Part shown: in pieces, positions 34,070 to 43,856 of the stretch
Position numbering within the stretch: position 1 is the stretch's first letter
Layout of the letters: every line of letters begins with the position of its first letter
Source: JBKQVT01 sp963804825
GTDB taxonomy: Bacteria; Planctomycetota; Planctomycetia; Pirellulales; Thermoguttaceae
Length of the DNA: 64,000 nt
Assembly (NCBI GenBank): GCA_963804825.1
Contig: CAWDRV010000004.1
Span: 372,001 to 436,000, forward strand
Direction: 5' to 3'
The notes under the pieces: generated by a model
The model's database searches: none
What the model was told of the DNA's origin: nothing
The model's input: only the letters and a program-made list of their open reading frames with translations
Translations under genes and position numbers: made by a program

Positions 34070-36967
34070 TCAGTAGCGGGCTTCCACTGCGTACCGCTTC
34101 GCCGCCGGGGCCGGAATGCGAATCCACTCCTTGTCCGGGTCGAAGTCGGCCCACGCGGCGCCGTTGACCGTCGCCGAGCGGATCCGCCCCTGCTCCGGGT
34201 GGCGAAAACGGATCACCAGCGCCTTAGGCTGCCGCCGCGTGGGCATGTCCACCTCGGCAACAATCCGGCCGGCGGCCGCATGACTTTCCATCGTCATCGA
34301 CAGCAAACCGTAGCACGTGGGAGCCCGCCGGACGCTAATCCGCTTGCCGTCTTCCAGCCAGCGGCGCGGCGCCGCCGCCAGCAGCACGAGTGTGTCGTCG
34401 TCGCGCTCGTCGATGAGCATGTGGCGGTAGAGTTCGAACCACGTGCCGTCGGTGCTGGGCGGGCCGTAATACTGGCCCCATGTCCAACGGCACTCGACGG
34501 GCTCGAAGGCCGAGTGACTGAAGGCGCAGGCCATGCCACTGTAAAAATCGCGGATTGCCGCCTTGGCGTCGTCGCGCAGCAGATACACCGTCGCCTGCGG
34601 GTTGTAGACCGGCTCGTTGGCCATCCCCCAGCCGTGCAAGTAGAGGTTGTCCTCGTGGTCGTCCAGCAGGAATTGCGTCAGGGGGTGATCGGCCCGCAGG
34701 GCTTTCAGCCGCGGCAGGTGCACGGCGCCCGTGTCCACGTCCGTGGGATACCATTGGTCGAAGCGCCGTCCCGAGGAGAGCGCTTCGCAAGGGACGTAGG
34801 GGCACCAGGTGTGGTCGCGCAACTGGATCAGCGGCGAGCGGACGCTGGCGGCGGCAAAGCCTCGCTCGATGGCGAGGTGGAAGCGGCGGGCCGCGTTCAG
34901 GCACGCTTGCCCGCGCGGATGCCCGATCTCCCGCAGGACTTGCCCGAGCAGATCGACGCCGGCATAGAAGTGCGCCTGGCTGAAGGCCCAGATGCCGTCC
35001 CCGGTTCCGTCATTGAGCGGCGTAGGGATCAGTCCGGCGGCCGGCCCGCCCTCGCGCGCCGCCTTCTCCATCTCGGCGAGGCACCAGTCGAGGGCTTTCA
35101 GCGTCGGCGGCAGCAGCCGATCGAGCGACCGGCGGTTGCCGGAGAGGCGGTAGTGCTGCGCCACGGCGTAGAGCATGCCCGGCGTGTAGACGCCCCAGTT
35201 GGCGTAGCCTTTCACGTGGCCGTCGGGCTCCTGGTTGTTGCGGAAGATGGCCAGCAGCTCTTCCTCCGCCAGATTGTGATAGCCGCGAAGGTCGTAGAGC
35301 ATGTAATCGACGTAGACGGCTTGGTTCACCGGCCAGGGCGTGCCCTCCTGGTCGTAGGCGAAGTTGGAGTAGGGCAGGTCGATCTGCACCCCGGGTACCG
35401 CTTGCGGTCCCGCGCCGCCGTGTCGCCGCGGCAGTCGCAAGGCATGCCACAGATTCGCGCGGAACAGATCGTTCACCGCGGCCTCGGGCACCTCGATCTG
35501 CATTCCCCGGGCCAGGTAATCCGACCAGAACTTGATCGTCTCGGCCCGCGCGGTCGCAGGGTCCAGTGCCAGCAGCCGCGTCCGCTCCTTCGCCGCCACC
35601 AGCGGAGAAGCGAGTTTGACGACCAGTTCTGCGGAACCACGGGCGGGCAGAATCACCTTGACCGGAAGCTGGACCGTGCACCACCGCCCGGCGTCAAGGA
35701 GCCGGTCCGCGCCGAGGCTCTTGGCGTCGATCGTCCGCTGCGACACGCGCGGCGGCCCCCAGCGGAGGGCTTTGCCTTCCAGGGAGAGCAAGGCATCGTG
35801 CGAACGACCCTGCTGGCAGAGCACTGCGCGGCCGTCGCCTTGCAGCTCGATGCTTGGCTCGCCTTCGGTCGCCAACCGTCGCTCGTGGGTCATCGTGAAG
35901 GCGGCCGCCCTGGCCGCGCCAGCCAGGTTGGTAAGCCGGATCGTCTGGATGAGCGTCATGGGCATGTCGCCGCGCCGAGTGGCCGGCGGGCCGTCCAACG
36001 GATAGGCCCACTGTTGGACCTCGTAACGCACGCCGTCCTTCTCAAACACGCTCGTGATGACCGGCAATCCGTCGGCCAATCGCTGCCGCTTGTAGCTCCG
36101 GGCGTCGGCGAAGTCGAAGGAGAGACGGAAGCGGTCGTGATTGCCATAATCGTTCCACACGCCGGCAAACCGATCCACGCCGAACTTCCGCAGCGAGCTG
36201 TCCCAAGCCAGGCAGACGATGTGGCCGGGCGCCGGTTGGGAAAGGTGCCGGTAGGCAGGACTGCCCATGTCTTCCCAAAGGGCCTTGTACTGCTGGTAGC
36301 TCGCCTCGGGACCGGCATGGACCTGGTCCAGGACGCGGCGGCCTTGGAAGGCCGCCAACTCCTTGCGATGCTGCTCCAGCGGCAGCGGCGCATCGCCCAC
36401 CGCCAGGTACAAGTCCAGCGCCGGGATCCAGAAGGCCTTGTTCCGCAGCAGTTGCTCGACGGTGACCGTAAACCCGCCGCCACTGCCATTCCCGTCGCCG
36501 TCGCCGTCCAGTTGCACCGTCAGCCGCCGCGGATCCTGGTAATAGACCAGGTCCTCGCGGAGCCGGCGGGCCGTGTCCGCGTCGCTCAGCCGAATCAGGT
36601 CGGCCCAGATGGGGGTGAGCTTGTCGACCTGGGGCAGGGGCGCGGGCCGCTCGGCATAATGGAGCACAACCGCCACGCCCTCATGCAGCGGATGATAGCC
36701 TTCCAGTTTCTCGCCGTGGACGCCGAGGATCTGAAGCTGCTGGCCCGAAAGCCGCAGGCGCCGCGCGGCCGCCTGCGGCGACTTGTGGCCGGCCGAGAGG
36801 GTCAGTCGAAGTTGTGCCTGCTTGCCCTTTTCTCCACCGGGCGTGGCGCCGGGCCCCTGGGCCCAGGTGGGCATTGCCGCCGGCCCAATCGCCAAGAGAA
36901 GACACACTCCGATACCGTTGCCAAACCTCTGGTGCATTCGATGTCTTATCATCTGGCATCCCTCCAT
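34070..36967 (-). CDS. Exported six-hairpin glycosidase-like protein
   Basis: 965 residues (a second ATG at 36952 is possible). There is a signal peptide (GNGIGVCLLLAIGPAAMPTW). Residues about 40-190 form an N-terminal beta domain, and 190-480 a beta sandwich with TMTHERRLATEGEPS. The C-terminal half is a six-hairpin barrel: DLPYSNFAYDQEGTPWPVNQ, AVYVDYMLYDLRGYHNLAEE, GYANWGVYTPGMLYAVAQHY, GIWAFSQAHFYAGVDLLGQV, YLHGWGMANEPVYNPQATVY and VECRWTWGQYYGPPS. The layout resembles GH78/GH95/GH127-class hydrolases, but I cannot fix a family. It is likely to act on a plant or algal polysaccharide fragment in the periplasm. Confidence 0.7.
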   Translation of the reverse strand: MEGCQMIRHRMHQRFGNGIGVCLLLAIGPAAMPTWAQGPGATPGGEKGKQAQLRLTLSAGHKSPQAAARRLRLSGQQLQILGVHGEKLEGYHPLHEGVAVVLHYAERPAPLPQVDKLTPIWADLIRLSDADTARRLREDLVYYQDPRRLTVQLDGDGDGNGSGGGFTVTVEQLLRNKAFWIPALDLYLAVGDAPLPLEQHRKELAAFQGRRVLDQVHAGPEASYQQYKALWEDMGSPAYRHLSQPAPGHIVCLAWDSSLRKFGVDRFAGVWNDYGNHDRFRLSFDFADARSYKRQRLADGLPVITSVFEKDGVRYEVQQWAYPLDGPPATRRGDMPMTLIQTIRLTNLAGAARAAAFTMTHERRLATEGEPSIELQGDGRAVLCQQGRSHDALLSLEGKALRWGPPRVSQRTIDAKSLGADRLLDAGRWCTVQLPVKVILPARGSAELVVKLASPLVAAKERTRLLALDPATARAETIKFWSDYLARGMQIEVPEAAVNDLFRANLWHALRLPRRHGGAGPQAVPGVQIDLPYSNFAYDQEGTPWPVNQAVYVDYMLYDLRGYHNLAEEELLAIFRNNQEPDGHVKGYANWGVYTPGMLYAVAQHYRLSGNRRSLDRLLPPTLKALDWCLAEMEKAAREGGPAAGLIPTPLNDGTGDGIWAFSQAHFYAGVDLLGQVLREIGHPRGQACLNAARRFHLAIERGFAAASVRSPLIQLRDHTWCPYVPCEALSSGRRFDQWYPTDVDTGAVHLPRLKALRADHPLTQFLLDDHEDNLYLHGWGMANEPVYNPQATVYLLRDDAKAAIRDFYSGMACAFSHSAFEPVECRWTWGQYYGPPSTDGTWFELYRHMLIDERDDDTLVLLAAAPRRWLEDGKRISVRRAPTCYGLLSMTMESHAAAGRIVAEVDMPTRRQPKALVIRFRHPEQGRIRSATVNGAAWADFDPDKEWIRIPAPAAKRYAVEARY

Positions 36968-37155
36968 GCCCGCACCTTAGCCGAGCCGTAGCCGCGCGTC
37001 AAGGACTTGCCGTGCGGAATGATGACGGGCACAGGCGGGACGGCAGAAGATCACGTCGCGGTGGCACTTGTGCCGCGGCGCGGGGCTCATCCCCGGCGGG
37101 TGCCGAGCACCCCTTCGGACTTCCCCTGCGCGTTGAGCCAGACGTGCCAGGCGCG
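36968..37155. other. Gap between glycosidase-like gene and PEP-CTERM remnant
   Basis: GC-rich, with no convincing gene. The minus-strand promoter of the glycosidase-like gene should lie here, but no clear -35/-10 pair stands out. Confidence 0.3.
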
Positions 37156-37302
37156 GACGACCGGTACTCGTTGTCTATGGTAGTGGACCCGGGCTACATC
37201 GACCTCGTGGTGGCGCCGAAGCCTTCCACCATAACCCTCCTGGCCGCCGCTGCCATCGGTCTTCTCGGCTACATCTGGCGGCGGCGAAGACGGACTGTTT
37301 AG
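37156..37302 (+). pseudogene. Orphan PEP-CTERM tail
   Basis: The plus frame reads DDRYSLSMVVDPGYIDLVVA, then PKPSTITLLAAAAIGLLGYI and WRRRRRTV with a stop. This matches the C-terminus of the protein at 16200 (VDQGYIDLVVVPEPST, hydrophobic segment, basic end). PEP is changed to PKP and there is no gene body upstream. It is the decayed end of a former exosortase substrate. Confidence 0.65.
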
Positions 37303-37306
37303 TAGC

Positions 37307-37456
37307 CTACTTCTTGATACGCCCCTTCTCGACCAGGTAGTCGAACAAGGACTGCAAATCCTCGCCCCTGGCTTCGGGGTTCTCGGAAAAGATCGCTGCA
37401 CTGGAATGCCACCAGCCGTCCTGGCCCACGGTCGCGCCGTAGCCGGGCATCGGCAT
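37307..37456 (-). CDS. Short hypothetical protein or gene tail
   Basis: 49 residues: MPMPGYGATVGQDGWWHSSA, then AIFSENPEARGEDLQSLFDY and LVEKGRIKK. The composition is protein-like and the end is well-formed, but no strong ribosome site precedes either candidate ATG (37456 or 37450). It could be the surviving C-terminus of a larger gene. It overlaps nothing and is convergent with the PEP-CTERM remnant. Confidence 0.35.
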   Translation of the reverse strand: MPMPGYGATVGQDGWWHSSAAIFSENPEARGEDLQSLFDYLVEKGRIKK

Positions 37457-37476
37457 CTCGCGGCGGCCTTGCCGAC

Positions 37477-38334
37477 CTAGTCGGGGGCCGGTGTCTTGTC
37501 CACCTTCAGATCCCCGGCATCGTCGGCCGAGCCGTCTTTCGATGGGGCCTGCTTCTTGTCGACCTTCGGGGGTTTCTTCTTCGTTCCCCCGCTCAGCGGC
37601 TCAGCAGCCTGGATCGTCACCGACTCCGCTTGCACCAGTCCCTGGCCCTGCCGGAATCCACGCCCCCGGACCGTGATGGCGTCGCCTTTTCTGGCCTGGC
37701 TGATGTCGGCCATGTCGACGGCGATCTGCACGTCGTCGTCCAGATCGGCCTTGACGATCCGATGGTCAAAGTTGACCACGAGCTTGCCGGCCTTGCAGCT
37801 TTTCACCGTTCCGCGAACGACGTAGGTGCCCGGCAATGGGATCGCGGCAGCGGCTCTGTGTTTTTCAACCTTCGTGGCGCCCTTATCGGCCGGTGCGGGG
37901 TCCGCACCACCTCCTCCGCCCGCCACGAAACCGAAGTTGTCCTGCTCGGCGGGGCCGGCGCCTTTCGATCCCTCGGAGAACAATCCGGCAGGGCGCTCGG
38001 CCGTCAGCGTGACGACAGTCAGCGAAACGAGTTTCTCCTTGACGGTGTGCTTCGTGTCGACCTCGGCGGTAAACTCTACCGCGACGCCCGCCTTAAGAAA
38101 GTCGGCGGTGGCCGAGCCGGTAAGGTGCATCTTGGTTGTCGGCGTCACCACGACATTGAACGTCCGGCCGTCCTTACTGCTCATCACGATGCCACCGGTC
38201 ACGATCTTTTCGACGGTGCCCTTCTGGCTCGTGGACCGGCCGCCATTAACCCCGCCGCCGCCGCCACCCCTGCCATAGACCGGCGCCGACAAGGCCAGGA
38301 CGAGCGACGCGACTAGCAAACCGCGAGGACACAT
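37477..38334 (-). CDS. Exported hypothetical protein with Gly-rich N-terminus
   Basis: 285 residues with a signal peptide (LLVASLVLALSAPVYG) and then a GGGGGG stretch. Two beta-rich units follow, GTVEKIVTGGIVMSSKDGRT- and VVRGTVKSCKAGKLVVNFDH-like, each with an OB-like strand pattern (KADLDDDVQIAVDMADISQA, KGDAITVRGRGFRQGQ). The C-terminus is Lys/Asp-rich and disordered (KKKPPKVDKKQAPSKDGSAD). The pattern of paired DUF5666-like beta units fits planctomycete exported proteins whose function is unknown. The start at 38334 is preceded by GGAGGG. Confidence 0.7.
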   Translation of the reverse strand: MCPRGLLVASLVLALSAPVYGRGGGGGGVNGGRSTSQKGTVEKIVTGGIVMSSKDGRTFNVVVTPTTKMHLTGSATADFLKAGVAVEFTAEVDTKHTVKEKLVSLTVVTLTAERPAGLFSEGSKGAGPAEQDNFGFVAGGGGGADPAPADKGATKVEKHRAAAAIPLPGTYVVRGTVKSCKAGKLVVNFDHRIVKADLDDDVQIAVDMADISQARKGDAITVRGRGFRQGQGLVQAESVTIQAAEPLSGGTKKKPPKVDKKQAPSKDGSADDAGDLKVDKTPAPD

Positions 38335-38928
<594 letters not shown>

Positions 38929-40164
38929 CTAGTACCCGCCGAACTCGTAAGCCGCGTCGAACATGGCGAGGATGTTTTCCGGCGGGACGTTCGCCTGGAT
39001 GTTGTGGACCTGATTGAACACGTAACCGCCGCTGGGGCCGAAGGTGGCAATCCGCTCCTTGACGTGCTGCCGGATTTCCTCCGGCGTGGCGCGGCCGAGG
39101 ACGGTTTGGGTATCGCACCCGCCGCCCCAGAAGACCAGGCGGTCGCCGAACTCGCTCTTAAGCCGGGCCGGGGCCATGTTGGCGGCCGAGGTCTGCACCG
39201 GGTTGAGAATGTCGATCCCCGCCTCGATAAAATGCGGCATCAGGTGGTAGACCGAGCCGCAAGAGTGGAGGAAGACCTTCCACGCGGTGTTGGCGTGAAT
39301 CCAGTCGCACAACTTCTTGTAATGCGGCTTGAGCATTTCAGCCCAGAGTTCCGGCCGGATGAACTCGCCGCGCTGCGTGCCGCTGTCGTCGGCGGCGATG
39401 CCCCAGGCGAAGCAATAATCGCCCACCGCCTGCTTCACCAGGCCAAGGCACTTGATCGTCGCCTCCACCGAGCGGTCCATCATCTCGTGGCAGGTCTCCT
39501 TTTCGCTCATCAGCATCATCATCCACTCGTTGGGCAACCCCTGCGTCACGTTGCTGGCGCGGTCGCTGATCAGGCTGAGGCCGAGGAAACAGACGCCGAA
39601 CCCCCATCCCAGGATCGCATAGTCGGTGTTCTGGTAGAGCGACCGGCCATATTGGCCGAGGATCTTCAAGTGTTCGTCCGGGATATCGGACACCGGCCGG
39701 AATTTCTCGGGCTCGATCCGCTCGCCCCGGTTAAACGACAAGTCGTCGAAATAATAACCGTTCTTCGGCATGCGGAACGAAGTCGGCGATCCGTCGGACG
39801 CCAGCAGGATCCAGTCGCCCGCCGCGTCTTCGGCGATCTTCGTGCCGGGCGGGAACAAGGCCTCCGTGCCGTCGAACAGCCGGTGGGCAGTCCAATCGTC
39901 GTCAGGGCGGACCGTGTTCAACCGTGTGCTGAGATCCAAGGGAACCACGTCCACGTGCAGCCGGCGGAGGACTTCGTCTTCGACCACCGCGATCATGAAC
40001 CGCGGGTCGAGAACTTTTGTGGGAGTCGAGATCCCCAGCTTGCGTTTCACCTTCTCGTAGGCCACCACCGCAATCCCCGAGGCCTTCATGCCCCCCAGGT
40101 CGATCGGAACGCGGTCGGGAAGCTGATGATTTACCGCTCGCAGTACCCGCTGGCGCGGCGTCAT
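38929..40164 (-). CDS. Uroporphyrinogen decarboxylase (URO-D) superfamily protein
   Basis: 411 residues from the ATG at 40164 (after CGAGAGGT); a further upstream in-frame ATG at 40239 gives an unconvincing extension. It contains TPRQRVLRAVNHQLPDRVPI near the N-terminus, FLHSCGSVYHLMPHFIEAGI, DILNPVQTSAANM, and GDRLVFWGGGCDTQTVLGRA and GPSGGYVFNQVHNIQANVPP near the end. These are marks of the URO-D/MtaA-like superfamily. In this branch (about 410 residues, GGGCDTQ, HNIQ) the members are not heme enzymes but putative methyl-transfer or corrinoid-linked proteins. It is a single gene with its own promoter at 40245-40273. Confidence 0.82.
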   Translation of the reverse strand: MTPRQRVLRAVNHQLPDRVPIDLGGMKASGIAVVAYEKVKRKLGISTPTKVLDPRFMIAVVEDEVLRRLHVDVVPLDLSTRLNTVRPDDDWTAHRLFDGTEALFPPGTKIAEDAAGDWILLASDGSPTSFRMPKNGYYFDDLSFNRGERIEPEKFRPVSDIPDEHLKILGQYGRSLYQNTDYAILGWGFGVCFLGLSLISDRASNVTQGLPNEWMMMLMSEKETCHEMMDRSVEATIKCLGLVKQAVGDYCFAWGIAADDSGTQRGEFIRPELWAEMLKPHYKKLCDWIHANTAWKVFLHSCGSVYHLMPHFIEAGIDILNPVQTSAANMAPARLKSEFGDRLVFWGGGCDTQTVLGRATPEEIRQHVKERIATFGPSGGYVFNQVHNIQANVPPENILAMFDAAYEFGGY

Positions 40165-40244
40165 GGGCGTGACCTCTCGACGTGGCTGATGGCTGGGGCG
40201 GCTGCTCACGTTGCGTGACGCTTTCTGCCCGGACGACACCGCCT

Positions 40245-40273
40245 ATTTTCACGGCCAGCCGCCCGACTGTCAA
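40245..40273 (-). promoter_or_regulatory. Promoter of the URO-D family gene
   Basis: On the minus strand, TTGACA (40268-40273), a 17-base spacer and GAAAAT (40245-40250). It lies about 80 bases upstream of the ATG at 40164. Confidence 0.5.
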
Positions 40274-40418
40274 CAGTGTGGCGCCAGCGGGGCGAGCGGC
40301 CAGGTGGCGAGCCGCCGGATTTATCCCCGGGGCGCTTTTCCCGGTGATCCACCCCGCAGCTTGCCTCGGACACGGGCACCACGCCAATGGTCGTCTCCCA
40401 AAGGGAGAGGGGAAACGT

Positions 40419-40424
40419 TAAAAT
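40419..40424 (+). promoter_or_regulatory. -10 element of a probable leaderless transcript
   Basis: TAAAAT ends six bases before the GTG start at 40431, and no Shine-Dalgarno sequence occurs at normal distance. This spacing would place transcription start at or next to the start codon. Confidence 0.4.
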
Positions 40425-40430
40425 AGAGCC

Positions 40431-41843
40431 GTGTCCCGATCTCCCGCCCAACTCCGCCGCGATGCGTTGGACATCTGGCAGGCCGGCGTCGCTGCCGTTG
40501 ACTCCGAACAACTCGTGGCCGAAACGCTGCGGGTCGAGGGGAACGAACTGATCATCGGCCCGCAGCGACTGCAGGTCGAGACCATCGGCCGTATCCTCGT
40601 CGTGGGGGCGGGCAAAGCGGGCGCCGGCATGGCGGCCGCCGTCGAGGCCGCGATCGGACCACGCCTCATCGACGAGAAACGACTCGCCGGCTGGGTCAAC
40701 GTGCCGGCCGACTGCGTCAGGCCGCTCGGGCGGATCAAGCTGCACGCCGCCCGTCCCGCCGGGCTCAACGAACCCACGCCCGCGGGCGTGGCCGCAGCGG
40801 AAGAGATCCTCCGCCAGGTCGCGGCCTTGCAGCCCGAAGACTTGTGCCTCTGCCTGATCTCCGGCGGCGGTTCGGCGCTGCTGCCGGCCCCACGGGGCAT
40901 TACCCTGGACGACAAGCTGTCGCTGACCCGCCACCTCAGCGCCGCCGGCGCCGACATCGCCGAGTTGAATGCCGTGCGCAAACAGCTCAGCCGGATCAAG
41001 GGCGGCGGCCTGGCCCGCGCGTGCCGCGCCGGACGACTGGCGGCCCTGATCATCTCCGACGTGCCGGGCGATCCCTTGGACCTGATCGCTTCCGGTCCAA
41101 CCGTGACGGACGATCCGTCCACGCCGGAGGCCGCCTTGGCGGTGCTGCGCAAGTATCCCGCCGGCGGCGCCGGCTTCTTCACGCGGGTCGTCGAGTACCT
41201 CCGGCAGAAGAAACCGGCCGGCCGCAGTCCCCGACCGGCGTGCCAGGTCGCCAACCTGGTGATCGGCAATAATGCCAGGGCCGTCGAGGCCGCAGGCGCC
41301 AAGGCGGAATCGCTGGGCTACCGCCGGACCTTGATCTCGGCCAAGGGCGGCGAAGGCCTCGCGGAAGACGTCGGCCGCCACCTGGCCGGCATGGCGCTGC
41401 GGATGCGTGCCGGCCCGGGGCCGAATTGCCTCGTCAGCGGCGGCGAACCGGCCGTCCGGCTGGTCGATCCGTCGCGTCGCGGCCGGGGTGGGCGGAATCA
41501 GCAGTTGGTGCTGGCGGCCCTGGAGCGGCTTGTCGCCGACGCCGCGGAGGGCATCGCCCTGTTGTCCGCCGGCACCGACGGCGAAGACGGCCCGACCGAC
41601 GCCGCCGGCGCGGTACTGGACGCGACGGTGCTGGCCGCCGTGGGGCGGTTGGGGCTCGATCCGGCCGACTTCCTGGCACGCAACGACGCTTATTCCTTCT
41701 TTGCGCCGCTGGGTGCGCTGATCAAGACCGGGCCCACGCATACCAACGTCGGGGACCTCCGCGTGATCGTGGTTGGGAGGGACTCAAGGGAACGCGGAAG
41801 GCCGTGCGCCACGACCACGCAAAGCGTGGTGCCCGGGGGGTGA
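40431..41843 (+). CDS. Glycerate 2-kinase (GckA/MOFRL family)
   Basis: 470 residues with GTG start. The N-terminal DUF4147 domain includes ILVVGAGKAGAGMAAAVEAA, LCLISGGGSALLPAPRGITL, and the linker LNAVRKQLSRIKGGGLARAC with LIISDVPGDPLDLIASGPT. The C-terminal MOFRL domain has GRNQQLVLAALERL, ALLSAGTDGEDGPTDAAGAV and GPTHTNVGDLRVIVV. Such kinases make 2-phosphoglycerate from glycerate with ATP and feed glyoxylate or serine-derived carbon to glycolysis. About 22 extra residues (GRDSRERGRPCATT...) after the normal end come from a repeat-like sequence (CACGACCACGCAAAGCGTGG). The lactate permease lies convergently downstream. Confidence 0.88.
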   Translation: MSRSPAQLRRDALDIWQAGVAAVDSEQLVAETLRVEGNELIIGPQRLQVETIGRILVVGAGKAGAGMAAAVEAAIGPRLIDEKRLAGWVNVPADCVRPLGRIKLHAARPAGLNEPTPAGVAAAEEILRQVAALQPEDLCLCLISGGGSALLPAPRGITLDDKLSLTRHLSAAGADIAELNAVRKQLSRIKGGGLARACRAGRLAALIISDVPGDPLDLIASGPTVTDDPSTPEAALAVLRKYPAGGAGFFTRVVEYLRQKKPAGRSPRPACQVANLVIGNNARAVEAAGAKAESLGYRRTLISAKGGEGLAEDVGRHLAGMALRMRAGPGPNCLVSGGEPAVRLVDPSRRGRGGRNQQLVLAALERLVADAAEGIALLSAGTDGEDGPTDAAGAVLDATVLAAVGRLGLDPADFLARNDAYSFFAPLGALIKTGPTHTNVGDLRVIVVGRDSRERGRPCATTTQSVVPGG

Positions 41844-41872
41844 GGGCGTGACGTTTCGACTACCGCGGATTT

Positions 41873-41943
41873 CCGGGAGTTGGGGGCAAGAAAACCGGCG
41901 TCTTGGCAACGTCACCGCGAGAAATCTCTGATGCAAAGGCGCT
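41873..41943. repeat. Dispersed palindromic repeat, truncated copy 3
   Basis: GGGGGCAAGAAAACCGGC and CTTGGCAACGTCACCGCGAG match the left end of copies 1 and 2. It then stops after GCAAAGGCGCT, and the right half is missing. The rest of 41944-42101 shows a short CTTGCGAAACCGCAAG hairpin and no gene. Confidence 0.7.
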
Positions 41944-42101
41944 ATCGATCTGGTGGCCGTCGCGGATTCCCTTCTTTTCCTCCTTCGGTATCATTCGTTC
42001 TCCAACTAGTGCGACTTACGGATAGTTTCTGCCGGTCAACATTGCTTGCGAAACCGCAAGCCAGTAGCGAGGCTTCCGGCAAGAACATGTTGGAAGACGC
42101 A

Positions 42102-43763
42102 CTAGCCCTTACCCGCCGGGATCACCCAGGGAAGGAAATAGCATATCAGCAGTGTCAGCAGGCCCATCAGCAGGGCCAGGACCACGCTGTGGAAGAAGAC
42201 GAAACGGAGGATGCGCCCTTCACCGCCCGACTGCTGCGTGGCCACCGCGGCGACGACAATGCTCTGGGCGTCGATCATCTTGCCCATCACTCCGCCCGTG
42301 CTGTTGCTGGCCACGATGAGCACCGGGTTGATCCCCAGTTTGTCGGCCGTGATCCGCTGTAGGCTGCCAAACAGGGCATTGGCGGACGTGTCGGAGCCGG
42401 TCAGGGCCACGCCCAGCCAACCCAGCAGCGGTGCAAACAGCGGATAGAGCCAACCGGTTCGCGTGAACGCCAGTCCCAAGGTGGCGTCGGCTCCGCTGTA
42501 TTTCGTGGTGAACGCCAGGGCCAACATGCAGGCAATCGTCGCTATCGCCCATCGCACGCGATAAAGCGTATTCAGGAACTGTCGGAGGAACTCAGCCGGG
42601 CCGATCCGCAGCCAGATTGCCGTGAGAATGGAGGCCAGAAAGATTCCCGTGCCGGTCGCGGACAGCCAGTTGAAATTGAAGATAGCCGGCTCCGCGCGGG
42701 CGGCGCGGTCGGCGCCCGGGGGCACTGCCACCGCCGGCGCATTGCGATAAACCCGCTCGTGCAGACATGGCGCTTTCAGGGTAATCGTGCTGATCTCGTC
42801 AAGCCTCTTCTTCCACGACGGCCAGCCCCACGCGAAGATAATCGCCGTCAGCAACATCCAGGGCACCCATGCGTAGGCAATTTGCCGTGCTCCCAGCGGC
42901 AAAGGGTCGGGCGTCCTAGCCGCTGGGCTCTCGCCGGAAAACCGCCACACTTCGGCCGGCTGCCAGAATCGCAGCAGAAGCGTCAGCGCCAGGAGCGAGG
43001 CGATGCCGCCGAAGACGTTCACCAACGTAGGCCCGTGCAGGTTCGACATGGCCAGTTGGATGGCCGCGAAGCTGCCGCCGCAGACCAGGATCGCCGGCCA
43101 GCAGCCTTTCACGCCTTTCCAGCCAGACATGACCCACACCAGCCAGATTGGAATGATCAGCGAAAAGATCGCGAGTTGGCGGCCGGCCATTTGGCTCAGC
43201 GCCATCTTGTCGATGCCCGAGACCTCGGCGAGCGTGAGGATGGGCGTTCCCAAGCCCCCAAAGGCCACCGGCGAGGTGTTGGCCAGCAGCGCTAGGCCAG
43301 CGGCGTACAGAGGCGGAAAGCCGATGCCAATCAACATCGCCGCGGAAATAGCCACGGGCGTGCCAAAGCCGGCGGCCCCCTCCAGAAACGTGCCGAAGGA
43401 GAAAGCGATCAAGAGGGCCTGCACGCGCCGGTCGGGCGAAAGGGCTGCCACCGAACGCTTCACGATCTCGAACTGGCCCGAGCGCTCGGTGAGGTGGAAC
43501 AGGAACAGGGCCGCCAGGACGATCCAGCCGATGGGCAGCAGGCCGAAGCACGCGCCATATCCGGCGGCTGCCAGGGCCGCGTCGGCCGGCATGTGGAAGA
43601 AGAACATGGAGATCAACAGGGCCGTCATCAGGCCGGCTAGGGCGGCCCTCGGCGCGGAGATGCCGCCGGCCAGCAGGCCCAGCAAGACCAGGATCGGCAA
43701 CCCGGCCACTCCGGCCGACAGCAGCCACGAGCCCGCCGGATCATAGGTTTGCACCCAGGGCAT
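42102..43763 (-). CDS. lldP: L-lactate permease family transporter
   Basis: 553 residues, polytopic with about 13 membrane segments; the ATG at 43763 follows AAGGA. Family motifs are present: FGLLPIGWIVLAALFLFHLT, FGTFLEGAAGFGTPVAISAA, NTSPVAFGGLGTPILTLAEV, then GSDTSANALFGSLQRITADK and NSTGGVMGKMIDAQSIVVAA near the end. LctP/LldP proteins import lactate or glycolate with protons. The central hydrophilic loop (about residues 285-345) is longer than usual. The nearby glycerate kinase fits a role in two- and three-carbon hydroxyacid metabolism. The symbol is by family resemblance. Confidence 0.88.
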   Translation of the reverse strand: MPWVQTYDPAGSWLLSAGVAGLPILVLLGLLAGGISAPRAALAGLMTALLISMFFFHMPADAALAAAGYGACFGLLPIGWIVLAALFLFHLTERSGQFEIVKRSVAALSPDRRVQALLIAFSFGTFLEGAAGFGTPVAISAAMLIGIGFPPLYAAGLALLANTSPVAFGGLGTPILTLAEVSGIDKMALSQMAGRQLAIFSLIIPIWLVWVMSGWKGVKGCWPAILVCGGSFAAIQLAMSNLHGPTLVNVFGGIASLLALTLLLRFWQPAEVWRFSGESPAARTPDPLPLGARQIAYAWVPWMLLTAIIFAWGWPSWKKRLDEISTITLKAPCLHERVYRNAPAVAVPPGADRAARAEPAIFNFNWLSATGTGIFLASILTAIWLRIGPAEFLRQFLNTLYRVRWAIATIACMLALAFTTKYSGADATLGLAFTRTGWLYPLFAPLLGWLGVALTGSDTSANALFGSLQRITADKLGINPVLIVASNSTGGVMGKMIDAQSIVVAAVATQQSGGEGRILRFVFFHSVVLALLMGLLTLLICYFLPWVIPAGKG

Positions 43764-43856
43764 GGATCAATCCTTGCAATTTCCCCGGTTTCTTATCATC
43801 GCTGCCCGCTCCAGGCTCCAGCATAAGCCAAGTTATAGGCGTGCTGCCAGTAGGGG

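Noticed and set aside
34199..36991. 930-codon plus-strand frame opposite the six-hairpin glycosidase-like gene
   Set aside because: No motifs or ribosome site, and the composition is that of a shadow frame.
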